A DNA stretch of 64,000 nt from an uncultured Phascolarctobacterium sp. (GCA_900545535.1 UQZN01000001.1:62001-126000), one strand, 5' to 3'; counted from the first letter of the stretch, positions 40,421 through 49,150 are shown. A program made the numbers and translations. Notes: generated by a model from the sequence alone, not told the origin.

Positions 40421-41410
40421 ATGGAAAAAGCAGTTGGTATTTTAGGTCTGGGCTGCTATGTGCCGGAGAAGGTGCTGACCAACCATGATCTGGAAAAAAT
40501 AGTGGAAACCAGTGATGAATGGATCGTTGAACGCACAGGTATTAAAAACAGGCATATTGCCGCTGAAGGTGAAGCTACTTCTGATATGTCCGTAATTGCT
40601 GCAGAACGTGCTTTGGCTGATGCCGGCGTAAGTCCGGAAGAGATCGAACTGGTCATCGTGGCAACCGCTTCCGCTGATCATGCATTCCCCTCTACCGCCT
40701 GCCTGGTGCAAGACCGCATCGGCGCTAAAAATGCGGCTGCTTTCGATTTGTCTGCAGGCTGCTCCGGCTTTGTTTACAGCCTGGGCGTAGCCAGTCAAAT
40801 GGTAAAATCCGGTTTATATAAAAAAGCGCTCATTGTTGGCGCCGAAACCTTAAGCCGTATCATGAACTGGGAAGACCGTAATACCTGCGTTCTTTTTGGT
40901 GATGGCGCGGGCGCGGCTGTCATTGGCGAAGTCGAAGAAGGTCTGGGCGTTTTAGGCATCGACCTCGGCAGCGACGGCAGTGGCGGCAAATATCTGTTCC
41001 AGCCTGCTGGCGGCAGCCGTAAACCTGCTTCTCACGAAACTGTAGATGCCAAAGAGCATTTTATCCATATGAATGGTAATGAAGTATTTAAATTTGCCAT
41101 CCAGATCATGGGCAAGACAGCTAAACGTGCTTTAGCTAATGCAGGTCTTGAACCGGCTGATGTTGACCTTCTGGTTCCACATCAGGCGAATATACGCATT
41201 ATCAACAGTGCGGCCAAACGTTTGAAAATGCCGATGGAAAAAGTCTGGGTCAACGTCGATAAATATGGCAATACTTCTGCCGCTTCCATTCCCATCGCTT
41301 TGTGCGAGGCACAGGAGCAGGGAATGATGAAAAAAGGCGATACAGTATTGCTGGTTGGTTTTGGTGCCGGCCTTACCTGGTCTTCCATCGTGCTTAAATG
41401 GAGTAAATAA
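40421..41410 (+). CDS. fabH: 3-oxoacyl-ACP synthase III
   Basis: FabH condenses acetyl-CoA with malonyl-ACP and starts fatty acid synthesis. In 329 residues the catalytic triad is visible: Cys114 in FDLSAGCSGFVYS, the His in VPHQANIRI and the Asn in KYGNTSAASIP. The ATG follows plsX with no gap; GAGGAAC serves as ribosome-binding site. It is the third gene of the FapR-controlled operon. Confidence 0.98.
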   Translation: MEKAVGILGLGCYVPEKVLTNHDLEKIVETSDEWIVERTGIKNRHIAAEGEATSDMSVIAAERALADAGVSPEEIELVIVATASADHAFPSTACLVQDRIGAKNAAAFDLSAGCSGFVYSLGVASQMVKSGLYKKALIVGAETLSRIMNWEDRNTCVLFGDGAGAAVIGEVEEGLGVLGIDLGSDGSGGKYLFQPAGGSRKPASHETVDAKEHFIHMNGNEVFKFAIQIMGKTAKRALANAGLEPADVDLLVPHQANIRIINSAAKRLKMPMEKVWVNVDKYGNTSAASIPIALCEAQEQGMMKKGDTVLLVGFGAGLTWSSIVLKWSK

Positions 41411-41455
41411 ACCTGCAAGAACAGTTGAGTAAAAGACGAAAGAGAGGTTTTCCCG

Positions 41456-42403
41456 ATGAGCAAAATTGCATTCGTATTTCCGGGACAAGGTTCCCAAACT
41501 GTAGGTATGTGCAAAGATCTTTATGATAACTATACTTGCGCACGCAAGGTTTTTGAAGCTGCTGATGAAGCTTTGGGCTTTTCTATCAGCGATATGTGCT
41601 TTAACGGTCCTGAAGACCAGCTGCGTCTGACCTTCAATACTCAGCCTGCTATCCTGACTGCCAGCGTAGCTTGTGCTGAAGTACTGAAAGAAAACGGTCT
41701 GAGCTGTGAGGTCGCCGCAGGTCATAGCCTGGGCGAATATTCCGCTTTAGTTTTGGCAGGTGCCTTGGATTTTGCCGACGCCGTTCGTATTGTCCGCAAA
41801 CGTGGTCAGTTCATGCAGGAGGCAGTTCCTGTCGGAGAAGGCAGCATGGCTGCTGTTTTAGGCCTGGAAAGCGATAAAATCGTCGACATCTGCCGTACTG
41901 TTGAAGCTGAATGCGGCGAAGCTGTACAGGCAGTAAATTTCAACTGTCCCGGACAGGTAGTTATTGCAGGTGCTGTAGGCGCAGTAGATAAAGCGTTGGC
42001 TGCCTTAAAAGAAGCTGGCGCCAAACGTGCTGTTCTGCTTCCCGTAAGCGCACCTTTCCACAGCACTCTTATGCAGCCGGCCTCCAAACGTCTGGCTGAA
42101 GTTTTTGAAACTGTTGCTTTTCACGACGCCAAAATTCCTGTTGTCGCCAACGTAACTGCAACGGAAGTTATCAAAGGTGAAGAAATCAAAGAATCTCTGA
42201 TCCGTCAGGCTGCGATGCCTGTGCTTTGGGAAACTTCTGTTAACCATATGATCGCAGGTGGAGTTGATACTTTTGTCGAAGTTGGTCCCGGTAAAGTTTT
42301 GACCGGTTTTACCAAAAAAATTGCCAAAGGCATGACTGCCCTGAACGTCGAAGATGAAGCAAGCCTTGAAAAAACACTTGCTTATTTTAAGGAGGTTCGT
42401 TAA
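41456..42403 (+). CDS. fabD: Malonyl-CoA:ACP transacylase
   Basis: FabD moves the malonyl group from CoA to ACP. The 315 residues start with FVFPGQGSQTVGMCKDL and carry the nucleophile G-H90-S91-L-G-E-Y. The conserved Arg is in IVRKRGQFMQ and the His in SAPFHSTLM. AGAGAGG precedes the ATG. It is followed by fabG after one base, indicating coupled translation. Confidence 0.98.
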   Translation: MSKIAFVFPGQGSQTVGMCKDLYDNYTCARKVFEAADEALGFSISDMCFNGPEDQLRLTFNTQPAILTASVACAEVLKENGLSCEVAAGHSLGEYSALVLAGALDFADAVRIVRKRGQFMQEAVPVGEGSMAAVLGLESDKIVDICRTVEAECGEAVQAVNFNCPGQVVIAGAVGAVDKALAALKEAGAKRAVLLPVSAPFHSTLMQPASKRLAEVFETVAFHDAKIPVVANVTATEVIKGEEIKESLIRQAAMPVLWETSVNHMIAGGVDTFVEVGPGKVLTGFTKKIAKGMTALNVEDEASLEKTLAYFKEVR

Positions 42404-42404
42404 A

Positions 42405-43148
42405 ATGCAATTAGAAGGTAAAATCGCACTGGTAACAGGTGCTTCCCGTGGGATAGGCAAGGCTATCGCAGTAGCTCTGGCTGCTGCGGGCGCTGATGTC
42501 GCTGTGAACTATGCCGGCAACAAAGCAGCTGCTGAAGCTGTTGCAGCCGAGGTCGAAGGAATGGGCCGCAAAGCGCTGCTGCTGCAGGGCGATGTCGCTC
42601 AAACCGCAGTCTGTGCTGAAATGATCGAAGCTGTCGTTAAAGAATTCGGACGCATCGATATTTTAGTCAATAATGCGGGCATTACCCGCGATACCCTGCT
42701 GATGCGTATGAAAGAAGAAGATTGGGACGCAGTTCTCAATACTAATCTCAAAGGCGTTTTCAACTGCACTAAAGCAGCTGTTAAATACATGATGAAACAA
42801 AGAGCCGGCCGCATTATCAATATCAGCTCCGTTGTAGGCGTAATGGGCAATGCCGGCCAGGCTAACTATGCCGCTGCCAAGGCAGGCTGCATTGGCTTCA
42901 CCAAATCTGTTGCCAAAGAAGTTGCTGCCCGCGGCATCACTGTTAACGCAGTAGCGCCTGGTTTTATCAAAACCGATATGACCAGCGTTTTACCTGAAAA
43001 AGTAGTAGCCGAGATGGAAGCCGGTATCCCGCTGGCCCGCCTGGGTGAACCTGAAGATATTGCCAAGGCGGTATTGTTCCTTGCAAGTGACGATGCTGCT
43101 TATATAACCGGTCAGACTTTACATGTTGACGGTGGTATGGTAATGTAA
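42405..43148 (+). CDS. fabG: 3-oxoacyl-ACP reductase
   Basis: FabG reduces beta-ketoacyl-ACP with NADPH. The 247-residue short-chain dehydrogenase has the TGASRGIGKAIA cofactor loop, the NNAGITRD motif, the catalytic Ser (INISSVVGVMG) and Y-x3-K (NYAAAKAG), and the tail TGQTLHVDGGMVM. The ATG at 42405 follows AAGGAGG; an earlier in-frame ATG inside fabD is not supported. Confidence 0.98.
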   Translation: MQLEGKIALVTGASRGIGKAIAVALAAAGADVAVNYAGNKAAAEAVAAEVEGMGRKALLLQGDVAQTAVCAEMIEAVVKEFGRIDILVNNAGITRDTLLMRMKEEDWDAVLNTNLKGVFNCTKAAVKYMMKQRAGRIINISSVVGVMGNAGQANYAAAKAGCIGFTKSVAKEVAARGITVNAVAPGFIKTDMTSVLPEKVVAEMEAGIPLARLGEPEDIAKAVLFLASDDAAYITGQTLHVDGGMVM

Positions 43149-43193
43149 TTATGCAATTCTTAAAAAACACCTTTGGAAGGAGGTGAATCGTAA

Positions 43194-43424
43194 ATGAGCA
43201 CTTTCGAAAAAGTAAGAGACATTACTGTTGAGCAATTGAGCGTTGACGCTGATGAAGTAAAGATGGAATCCTCCTTCATCGACGATCTGGGCGCTGACTC
43301 CCTCGACATCGTTGAATTGATCATGGCTTTCGAAGAGGAATTTGAAGTTGAGATTCCTGACGAAAAAGCTGAAAAAATCCGCACTGTGGCTGACGCAGTT
43401 AAAATGTTGGATGAAGAAAAATAA
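43194..43424 (+). CDS. acpP: Acyl carrier protein
   Basis: The 76-residue acidic ACP carries growing acyl chains on a phosphopantetheine arm attached to Ser36 in GADSLDIVELIM. Helix spacing and length are typical. The ribosome-binding site AAGGAGGTGAA is the strongest in the operon, in keeping with the high ACP demand. A hairpin without T-run follows the stop (43440-43465). Confidence 0.98.
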   Translation: MSTFEKVRDITVEQLSVDADEVKMESSFIDDLGADSLDIVELIMAFEEEFEVEIPDEKAEKIRTVADAVKMLDEEK

Positions 43425-43439
43425 TCTTTTAGCAGCTTA

Positions 43440-43465
43440 AGGGAAAGCTCTTTGGAGCTTTCCCT
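43440..43465 (+). promoter_or_regulatory. Intercistronic hairpin after acpP
   Basis: AGGGAAAGCTC-TTTG-GAGCTTTCCCT, a perfect 11-bp stem with no T-run. It is more likely an mRNA stabiliser or processing site that separates acpP expression from fabK-fabF than a terminator. Confidence 0.7.
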
Positions 43466-43500
43466 GATAGTTGCAGTAGTCCTGAAATGGGGGATATTTG

Positions 43501-44451
43501 TTGAAACTACCAGTACTCAAAATAGGTGATTTGACAGCCGAAGTACCGATTATACAAGGCGGAATGGCTATCAGACTGTCTACCGCGCGTTTGGCGGCAG
43601 CCGTTGCGCAGGAAGGTGGAATCGGACTCATTGCAGCGTCCGGTATGGAGTTTGACGAACTGCGCAAAGAGATCCAGCTGGCCAGAAAGCTTACTGGAGG
43701 GAAAGGCATCATCGGTATCAATGCCATGGTGGCAGCCCGCGAATTTCTTGGGCTCATTACCACTGCTGCCGAAGAAAAAATTGACCTGATCGTCGCCGGT
43801 GCCGGTTTTTCAAGAGATATTTTCGCCGTAGGGCGTGAACATAACGTAGCCGTAGTGCCCATCGTTTCCTCGGTCAAACTAGCTAAAATATCTGAAAAGC
43901 TTGGTGCTGCCGCTATTGTAGTGGAAGGCACTGAAGCTGGCGGGCATCTTGGGACGCAGCAGTCTATCAAAGAGATCCTGCCTGATATTGTTAATGCGGT
44001 CAGCATTCCCGTTATTGCGGCCGGCGGTGCTACTGATGGCGCTGCCGTAGCCGAACTGATCAAGTTAGGCGCCAGCGGCGTTCAAATGGGCAGCCGGTTT
44101 GCAGCCAGCGAAGAATCTAACGGTGCTCCGGCGCTGAAAGAATTATATCTCAAAATGACCCAGGAAGACGTTGTACAGATCGACAGTCCCGTTGGCTACA
44201 AAGGCAGAGCGATCCTTAATCCTTTTGCCAAACAGGTTTTGGAGGGAACGCAGCCGCGTCCCCGCACATGTGACAGCTGCCTGAAACACTGTTCGCGCAG
44301 CTTCTGCATCATCCGTGCGCTCACCAGGGCTCAGCAGGGCGATGTTGAAACCGGCCTTGTTTTTACAGGCGCCAATATGTGGAAGATCAAAGAAATTTTG
44401 CCCGTGAAAGAAATTTTCAGAAGACTGAAAGAAGAAATAGCAAAAATTTAA
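43501..44451 (+). CDS. fabK: Enoyl-ACP reductase II (FabK, flavoprotein)
   Basis: FabK is the FMN-dependent enoyl-ACP reductase that ends each elongation cycle, used instead of FabI. About 316 residues of the nitronate-monooxygenase fold: PIIQGGMAIRLSTARLAAAV at the start, VPIVSSVKLAKI, the EGTEAGGHLG flavin loop, IPVIAAGGATDGA and GVQMGSRFAASEE. The C-terminal Cys-rich TCDSCLKHCSRSFCIIRALT is noticeable. Start is TTG: 43501 has the better distance to GGGGG; 43498 is a second TTG in frame. FabK makes the organism potentially less sensitive to FabI inhibitors such as triclosan (family knowledge). Confidence 0.93.
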   Translation: MKLPVLKIGDLTAEVPIIQGGMAIRLSTARLAAAVAQEGGIGLIAASGMEFDELRKEIQLARKLTGGKGIIGINAMVAAREFLGLITTAAEEKIDLIVAGAGFSRDIFAVGREHNVAVVPIVSSVKLAKISEKLGAAAIVVEGTEAGGHLGTQQSIKEILPDIVNAVSIPVIAAGGATDGAAVAELIKLGASGVQMGSRFAASEESNGAPALKELYLKMTQEDVVQIDSPVGYKGRAILNPFAKQVLEGTQPRPRTCDSCLKHCSRSFCIIRALTRAQQGDVETGLVFTGANMWKIKEILPVKEIFRRLKEEIAKI

Positions 44452-44467
44452 TTTGAGGTGATTTATT

Positions 44468-45721
44468 TTGAAAAGACGAGTCGTTATTACCGGTGTTGGC
44501 CCGATTACTCCAATCGGTATCGGCAAAGATGAATTTTGGAGCAATCTGATCGCTGGTAAATCCGGTGTCGGTCTCATTACTCAGTTCGATGCTTCTGATC
44601 CTGGTTTCACCACTAAAATTGCCGGTGAAGTCAAAGATTTTGATTTCGCGAACTATGGCGATAAAAAAGAAGGCAAACGTATGGACCGTGTGACCCAGTT
44701 CGCCGTAGCGGCTGCCAAACTGGCAGTAGAAGACGCTAAGCTCGATCTGGAAAAAATCGATCCCGTTCGTGCTGGCGTTTGTGTTGGCAGTGGTATCGGC
44801 GGTATCCACACTTTCCTTGAGCAGTCTTTGAAATATGGTGAAAAAGGCCCGGGCAAAATCAGTCCGTTCTTCATTCCTATGGAGATCCCGAACATGCCGG
44901 CAGGGCAGATCTCCATCGCTTTAGGCTTCAAAGGCCCTAACACAGCTATCATCACTGCCTGTGCTACCGGTACTAACTGTATCGGCGACGCTCTGCGCAC
45001 TATTCAATATGGCGATGCCGACATTATGATCGCAGGCGGTACAGAAGCTGCTGTTTCCCCTGTAGCTATTGCTGGCTTCGGTAATATGAAAGCTCTTTCT
45101 ACCAACAACGAACATCCTGAAAAGGCTTCCTGTCCGTTTGACAAAAAACGTGACGGTTTCGTTATGGGCGAAGGCGCCGGCGTAGTAGTTATGGAAGAGC
45201 TTGAGCATGCTCTGGCCCGCGGCGCGCATATCTATGCCGAAGTAGCAGGCTTTGGTATGAATGCCGATGCTTATCACATCACTGCTCCTGATCCGAGCGG
45301 CGAAATGCCGGCCCTGTGCATGCAGCAGGCTATCGACGATGCCGGTATGAAACCTGAAGACGTTGATTATATCAACGCTCACGGCACCTCTACCCATCGT
45401 AACGATTTGAATGAGACTCTGGCTGCTAAAAAAGTTTTTGGCGACCATGCTTATAAAATGACGATCAGCTCCAACAAATCCATGACAGGACATCTGCTGG
45501 GAGCTGCAGGCGGCGTAGAAGCCATTGCTACTGTCATGACCATCGAGAATGGTATTGTTCCGCCAACTATCAACTATGAAGACCCTGACTTAGAAGAAGG
45601 TCTGGATCTCGACTATGTTCCTAACGTAGCCCGTAAAGCAGAAGTAAGAGCGGCATTGTCCAACAACTTCGGCTTTGGCGGCCATAATGCCACCATTCTC
45701 TTCAAAAAATATCAAGCTTAA
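44468..45721 (+). CDS. fabF: 3-oxoacyl-ACP synthase II
   Basis: FabF elongates acyl-ACP with malonyl-ACP. In 417 residues the catalytic Cys165 (IITACATGTN), the two His (NAHGTSTHRND and SMTGHLLGAAGG) and the glycine-rich FGFGGHNA tail are all present. It starts with TTG, preceded by GAGGTGAT. It closes the fab series and is followed by rnc after 20 bases. fabZ and acetyl-CoA carboxylase genes are not in this window. Confidence 0.97.
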   Translation: MKRRVVITGVGPITPIGIGKDEFWSNLIAGKSGVGLITQFDASDPGFTTKIAGEVKDFDFANYGDKKEGKRMDRVTQFAVAAAKLAVEDAKLDLEKIDPVRAGVCVGSGIGGIHTFLEQSLKYGEKGPGKISPFFIPMEIPNMPAGQISIALGFKGPNTAIITACATGTNCIGDALRTIQYGDADIMIAGGTEAAVSPVAIAGFGNMKALSTNNEHPEKASCPFDKKRDGFVMGEGAGVVVMEELEHALARGAHIYAEVAGFGMNADAYHITAPDPSGEMPALCMQQAIDDAGMKPEDVDYINAHGTSTHRNDLNETLAAKKVFGDHAYKMTISSNKSMTGHLLGAAGGVEAIATVMTIENGIVPPTINYEDPDLEEGLDLDYVPNVARKAEVRAALSNNFGFGGHNATILFKKYQA

Positions 45722-45741
45722 TTGAGAATAGAGTGATTTAG

Positions 45742-46470
45742 ATGCAAGATACTCGCAAAGAGCAGCTTTTAGAATTCTGTAAAAGTCTGGGCATCAAAAT
45801 GCACAGACTGGAACTTTTAGATACTGCTCTGACGCATACATCATATGCGCACGAGGCGAAAAAAAATCCACGTCCTGAACATAATGAACGTGTAGAATTT
45901 TTAGGTGACTCGGTACTAAGCATTATCGTCAGTACCTATATGTACTGCAATTTTCCCAACCTCAACGAAGGAGAACTTACCAAACTCAGAGCGCATATTG
46001 TCTGTGAAGTATCACTGGCCGAATATGCCCGTAAGATCAACCTTGGCAAGTATCTGCTTTTGGGTAAGGGCGAAGATCTGACCGGAGGCCGCGAACGCGC
46101 TTCGATTTTGGCAGATGCGTTCGAATCTGTACTTGGCGCTTATTATATTGACCAGGGTATGGATGCAGCCCGTGTATTTTTACTGGGGCTGATGAAGACT
46201 GAGCTGGACTTTATCTGTACGCACGGTATTTGCAGTGATTTTAAAACAAGATTACAGGAAGTTGCGCAGCAGAAGGGCGATGTCGATATCGTCTATGAGC
46301 TGACTGGCTCCAAAGGTCCTGAACACAATAAGCATTTTGCCACCATTGTTTCCATTAATGGAAAACAAAAAGGTGCAGGCGAAGGTAAGACAAAGAAGGA
46401 AGCAGAACAGCAGGCAGCCAAAAACGCTCTTGAAAAAATGGGCGCGCCTTTAACCGGTTTCCCTAAATAA
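45742..46470 (+). CDS. rnc: Ribonuclease III
   Basis: RNase III cleaves double-stranded RNA, including the rRNA precursor. The 242 residues contain the signature HNERVEFLGDSVLSIIVS (about 47-64), the second acidic site LADAFESVLGAYYID and a C-terminal double-stranded RNA-binding domain (DFKTRLQEVAQQKG ... KTKKEAEQQAAKNAL). It is the last gene of the fapR operon before a branched terminator. Confidence 0.97.
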   Translation: MQDTRKEQLLEFCKSLGIKMHRLELLDTALTHTSYAHEAKKNPRPEHNERVEFLGDSVLSIIVSTYMYCNFPNLNEGELTKLRAHIVCEVSLAEYARKINLGKYLLLGKGEDLTGGRERASILADAFESVLGAYYIDQGMDAARVFLLGLMKTELDFICTHGICSDFKTRLQEVAQQKGDVDIVYELTGSKGPEHNKHFATIVSINGKQKGAGEGKTKKEAEQQAAKNALEKMGAPLTGFPK

Positions 46471-46473
46471 AAT

Positions 46474-46533
46474 AATCCCCTGTTAGTAAAATTGGAGTGT
46501 ATCCAATCAACTGACAGGGGATTTTTCTTTTTG
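46474..46533. terminator. Branched terminator after rnc
   Basis: Outer arms AATCCCCTGTTAGT (46474-46487) and ACTGACAGGGGATT (46510-46523) enclose an inner hairpin ATTGGA/TCCAAT. A T-rich run follows. It separates rnc from the convergent SMR gene. Confidence 0.85.
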
Positions 46534-46543
46534 CGTGTTCATA

Positions 46544-46867
46544 TCAATGCGACGGACCATACAGATTGAGCAGCACCACGCCGCTGACGACTAAAGCCAT
46601 GCCGAACGCTCCGACAGCGTTGATACTTTCATGGAAGACCAGCATCGAAATAACAGCTGCCGCAACAACGCCGATGCCTGCCCAGGTCGCATAAGCAATA
46701 TTCAAATCAATAAACTGCAGCGAACGGGAAAGAAAATAAAAAGCGCCTGTATATGCGGCCACAACTACCAGCGAAGGCGTCAGCCTGGTAAAGCCCAGCG
46801 TGTATTTTAAAAATGTCGTTCCCAGTAATTCCAAAGCAATAGCTAAACCTAAATATATAAATCCCAT
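46544..46867 (-). CDS. SMR-family small multidrug exporter
   Basis: A 107-residue, four-helix membrane protein of the small multidrug resistance family, which exports cationic drugs or guanidinium in exchange for protons as an antiparallel dimer. The essential Glu13 sits in AIALELLGTTFLK, and the WAGIGVVAAAVISMLVF helix is typical. It follows the MarR gene by nine bases with AGGAGG between, so the two form one operon in which MarR is the likely drug-responsive repressor. Confidence 0.93.
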   Translation of the reverse strand: MGFIYLGLAIALELLGTTFLKYTLGFTRLTPSLVVVAAYTGAFYFLSRSLQFIDLNIAYATWAGIGVVAAAVISMLVFHESINAVGAFGMALVVSGVVLLNLYGPSH

Positions 46868-46876
46868 AATATCCTC

Positions 46877-47317
46877 CTAATCATCTATAGCGACCCGCAA
46901 AGCCTTCATCCAGGCGAAGCCGCCTTCCAACAGCGCGTTACGCTGGGCGTCGGTCATATTGCGCAATGCCCGTTCTTCAAAATCATCCATTTTTTGTAAA
47001 AGCTCATCGGCATAAGCTGCCCCCTGCTCAGTAAAAGTCAGCAGCTTGACACGTTTGTCTTTGTGGCTGACCTTTTTTTCTACAAAGCCCCTGGCTTCCA
47101 GTCCTGCCAGAATACTGTTGACTGTCTGTTTAGGCAGCATCAGCTTTTCGCAGATCAGATGCTGAGTGCAGTCGTCTGGAAATTCCTTCAGCAGATACAG
47201 GGTCAGCAGCAGATTATTGTTGAGCCCGTGTTTCTTGGCCCAGCGTTCATAGACAGCGTTGGTGCCGAACCAAAGGTCATAATAGCCTTGACGTATCCGT
47301 TGCAGTTCTTGATGCAT
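46877..47317 (-). CDS. MarR-family transcriptional regulator
   Basis: A 146-residue winged-helix regulator. The DNA-binding part is CTQHLICEKLMLPKQTVNSILAG, followed by the wing VSHKDKRVKLLTFTEQG. The ATG at 47317 (MHQELQRIRQGYY) is supported by AAGGAGG; the reading frame extends 24 codons upstream, across the promoter, and that part is not translated. A perfect 16-bp palindrome lies between promoter and gene, so autoregulation and control of the SMR exporter are likely. Confidence 0.9.
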   Translation of the reverse strand: MHQELQRIRQGYYDLWFGTNAVYERWAKKHGLNNNLLLTLYLLKEFPDDCTQHLICEKLMLPKQTVNSILAGLEARGFVEKKVSHKDKRVKLLTFTEQGAAYADELLQKMDDFEERALRNMTDAQRNALLEGGFAWMKALRVAIDD

Positions 47318-47338
47318 AAGCGCCCTCCTTTCTACCAA

Positions 47339-47389
47339 AGTCCGATATCGGACTAATTGCATTATAACAGCTTTAAAAATTTTTGGCAA
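47339..47389 (-). promoter_or_regulatory. marR promoter and 16-bp palindromic operator
   Basis: On the minus strand, TTGCCA (47389-47384), a 17-base spacer and TATAAT (47366-47361). AGTCCGATATCGGACT (47339-47354), a perfect palindrome, covers the expected start of transcription. Confidence 0.85.
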
Positions 47390-47458
47390 GCAAAATTTGC
47401 CGGCCTGCCGTCATAACAGAGGCAGGCATTGACCGTGACAGAGGATACGTTTATAATC

Positions 47459-47545
47459 GATATAGTGGATATAGTGGATATAGTGGATATAGTGGATATA
47501 GTAGATATAGTAGATATAGTGGATATAGTAGATATAGTAGATATA
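47459..47545. repeat. 9-bp minisatellite (GATATAGTR)
   Basis: Nine consecutive copies of GATATAGTG or GATATAGTA from 47459 to 47539, then a partial copy GATATA. The variants occur in the order GGGGAAGAA by last base. It sits 55 bases before the radical SAM start codon. Confidence 0.96.
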
Positions 47546-47599
47546 ACCCTTTAGATGACTTGCAATATCCAGACAGTTTTAACGAAAGGAGGCTGGCTG

Positions 47600-48613
47600 A
47601 TGGCGATAATTCCAGTTTTTATTCCACATGCAGGCTGTCCGCATCAGTGCGTATTCTGCAATCAAAAAACTATCAGCGGTCAACAGACTGCGTCGGCAGT
47701 CGCCGTGCAGCAGCAAATCGAGCGCTATCTGCAATGGATCAGGCCCGGCCTCAGCAACGAGGCGGCTTTTTATGGCGGTTCCTTCACCGGCCTGCCCGCT
47801 GCTTTACAGACCGAGTTATTCCAGCCTGTCGATGAACTTTTAGCAAAAGGTATCATCGGCAGTGTGCGATTATCTACCCGCCCTGATTATATCGATGCCG
47901 CACGTTTGGAGCTTTTAAAAGAGCATGGTGTGAAAATAGTGGAGCTGGGCGTACAGTCTTTGGATGATACCGTTCTGGCAGCAGCAGGGCGGGGGCATCA
48001 GGCTGCTGAGGTTGGTCGGGCAGTCGCTTTGTTGAAACAGTACGGTTTTGAGGCAGGTCTGCAGCTTATGGTAGGTATGCCGGGTCAAAGCTTTGCCAGC
48101 GTCAGGGATACGGTTGAGCAGGTGCTCCGGCTCAGACCTGCTATTGCCCGCATCTATCCGCTGCTGGTGATTAAAGGCACGCCGCTGGAGACTATCTATA
48201 AACGTGGTGCATTTGAACCGCTGACACTGTCAGAGGCTGTTGAGCAGAGTGCCTATGTGTACACCAAATTAACGCAGGCCGGGATCAAAGTCATTCGTGT
48301 CGGTTTGCAGGCCGATGAAGAATTGTGCAGCGAAGGCAATATCGTTGCCGGGCCTTTTCATCCATCCTTTGGTGAGTTGGTACAAAGCCATTTGCTTTAT
48401 ACTGAACTGACACCGCAGCTGCAGAAGCTGCTGCGGCAGGGAGCAGACAAAATAGTAATACATTGCCCGCGCAGGCTGGAATCCAAGCTGCGCGGATTAA
48501 AAAACAGTAATCTCAGGCGCTGGCAGCAGCTGGCTGGGCAGGTGCCCGTAATGATCAAAAATGCGCTTGGCACAGAGGACCTGACGATAAGCGGGGTGTG
48601 TGACGATGAGTGA
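47600..48613 (+). CDS. Radical SAM protein (Elp3-like) between rnc and smc
   Basis: A 337-residue radical SAM enzyme with the cluster motif C13-x3-C17-x2-C20 in GCPHQCVFCNQK. AFYGGSFTGLP, RLSTRPDYI and VELGVQSLDDTVLAAAGRGH follow, typical of the Elp3-related group. A homologue of this type is often encoded between rnc and smc in clostridia (from memory); its substrate, perhaps RNA, is not known. The ATG at 47600 has AAAGGAGG upstream. The 9-bp repeat array lies in its leader. It overlaps the next gene by eight bases. Confidence 0.88.
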   Translation: MAIIPVFIPHAGCPHQCVFCNQKTISGQQTASAVAVQQQIERYLQWIRPGLSNEAAFYGGSFTGLPAALQTELFQPVDELLAKGIIGSVRLSTRPDYIDAARLELLKEHGVKIVELGVQSLDDTVLAAAGRGHQAAEVGRAVALLKQYGFEAGLQLMVGMPGQSFASVRDTVEQVLRLRPAIARIYPLLVIKGTPLETIYKRGAFEPLTLSEAVEQSAYVYTKLTQAGIKVIRVGLQADEELCSEGNIVAGPFHPSFGELVQSHLLYTELTPQLQKLLRQGADKIVIHCPRRLESKLRGLKNSNLRRWQQLAGQVPVMIKNALGTEDLTISGVCDDE

Positions 48614-49103
48614 ATGTCAGAGCTTTGCGCCAGTTGCTGCGGCAGATAGCAGACTGCTTATTCTCGGTTCTATGCCGGGAGTACGTTCCCTGCAGCTGCA
48701 GCAGTATTACGGCCATCCGCAGAACCGTTTCTGGCCGCTTCTGGCTCTGCTTTTGGGTTACGAAAAGGTTCCTGACGCTTATGCGGAGAAAAAGCAAATG
48801 CTTTTAGATAACCGGATCGCTTTATGGGACGTGCTGGGCTACTGTCAGCGTGAAGGCAGCCTGGATTCGGATATTACCGGTGAACAGCCTAACGATCTGG
48901 CCGGATTTTTGAAGCAGCACCCGCAAATACATACTATTTGCTGTAATGGCGGCAAAGCTGCCGCTGCCTTTAAAAAATACACTAAACAGGTCGATCTGCA
49001 GGGGATCACTGTTCACTGCCTGCCCTCTACCAGCCCGGCTAACGCCCGCTGGCGTCTGCCGATGCTTTTGGAAGCGTGGCAGGTTATCAATACTTTCCGT
49101 TGA
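48606..49103 (+). CDS. DNA-deoxyinosine/uracil glycosylase family protein
   Basis: A 165-residue protein of the uracil-DNA-glycosylase superfamily, most like the hypoxanthine (deoxyinosine) DNA glycosylases that start base excision repair. Landmarks are RLLILGSMPGVRSL and QYYGHPQNRFWPLL near the N-terminus, NRIALWDVLGYC, and the C-terminal LPSTSPANARW loop. The ATG at 48606 overlaps the radical SAM stop (ATGAGTGA), so the genes are translationally coupled. Confidence 0.87.
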   Translation: MSECQSFAPVAAADSRLLILGSMPGVRSLQLQQYYGHPQNRFWPLLALLLGYEKVPDAYAEKKQMLLDNRIALWDVLGYCQREGSLDSDITGEQPNDLAGFLKQHPQIHTICCNGGKAAAAFKKYTKQVDLQGITVHCLPSTSPANARWRLPMLLEAWQVINTFR

Positions 49104-49113
49104 CCACAAAAGA

Positions 49114-49150
49114 AAAAGCCTTGAATACTTTTAAGTATTCAAGGCTTTTG
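49114..49150. terminator. Bidirectional terminator
   Basis: AAAAGCCTTGAATACTTTTAAGTATTCAAGGCTTTT (given by its arms 49114-49130 and 49132-49149) is a near-perfect palindrome with T-run, between convergent genes. Confidence 0.92.

Noticed and set aside
43437..44063. 208-codon antisense frame across fabK
   Set aside because: Low-complexity Ser/Pro-rich translation without a start signal; a typical shadow of a GC-biased gene.
47459..47545. Possible CRISPR array
   Set aside because: Units are 9 bp with no spacers. No cas genes or CRISPR-type repeats were seen anywhere in the window.
47383..47835. Open frame giving a Tyr-Ser-Gly repeat protein
   Set aside because: The repeat is only the translated 9-bp minisatellite; the frame has no ribosome-binding site and overlaps the radical SAM gene in another frame.
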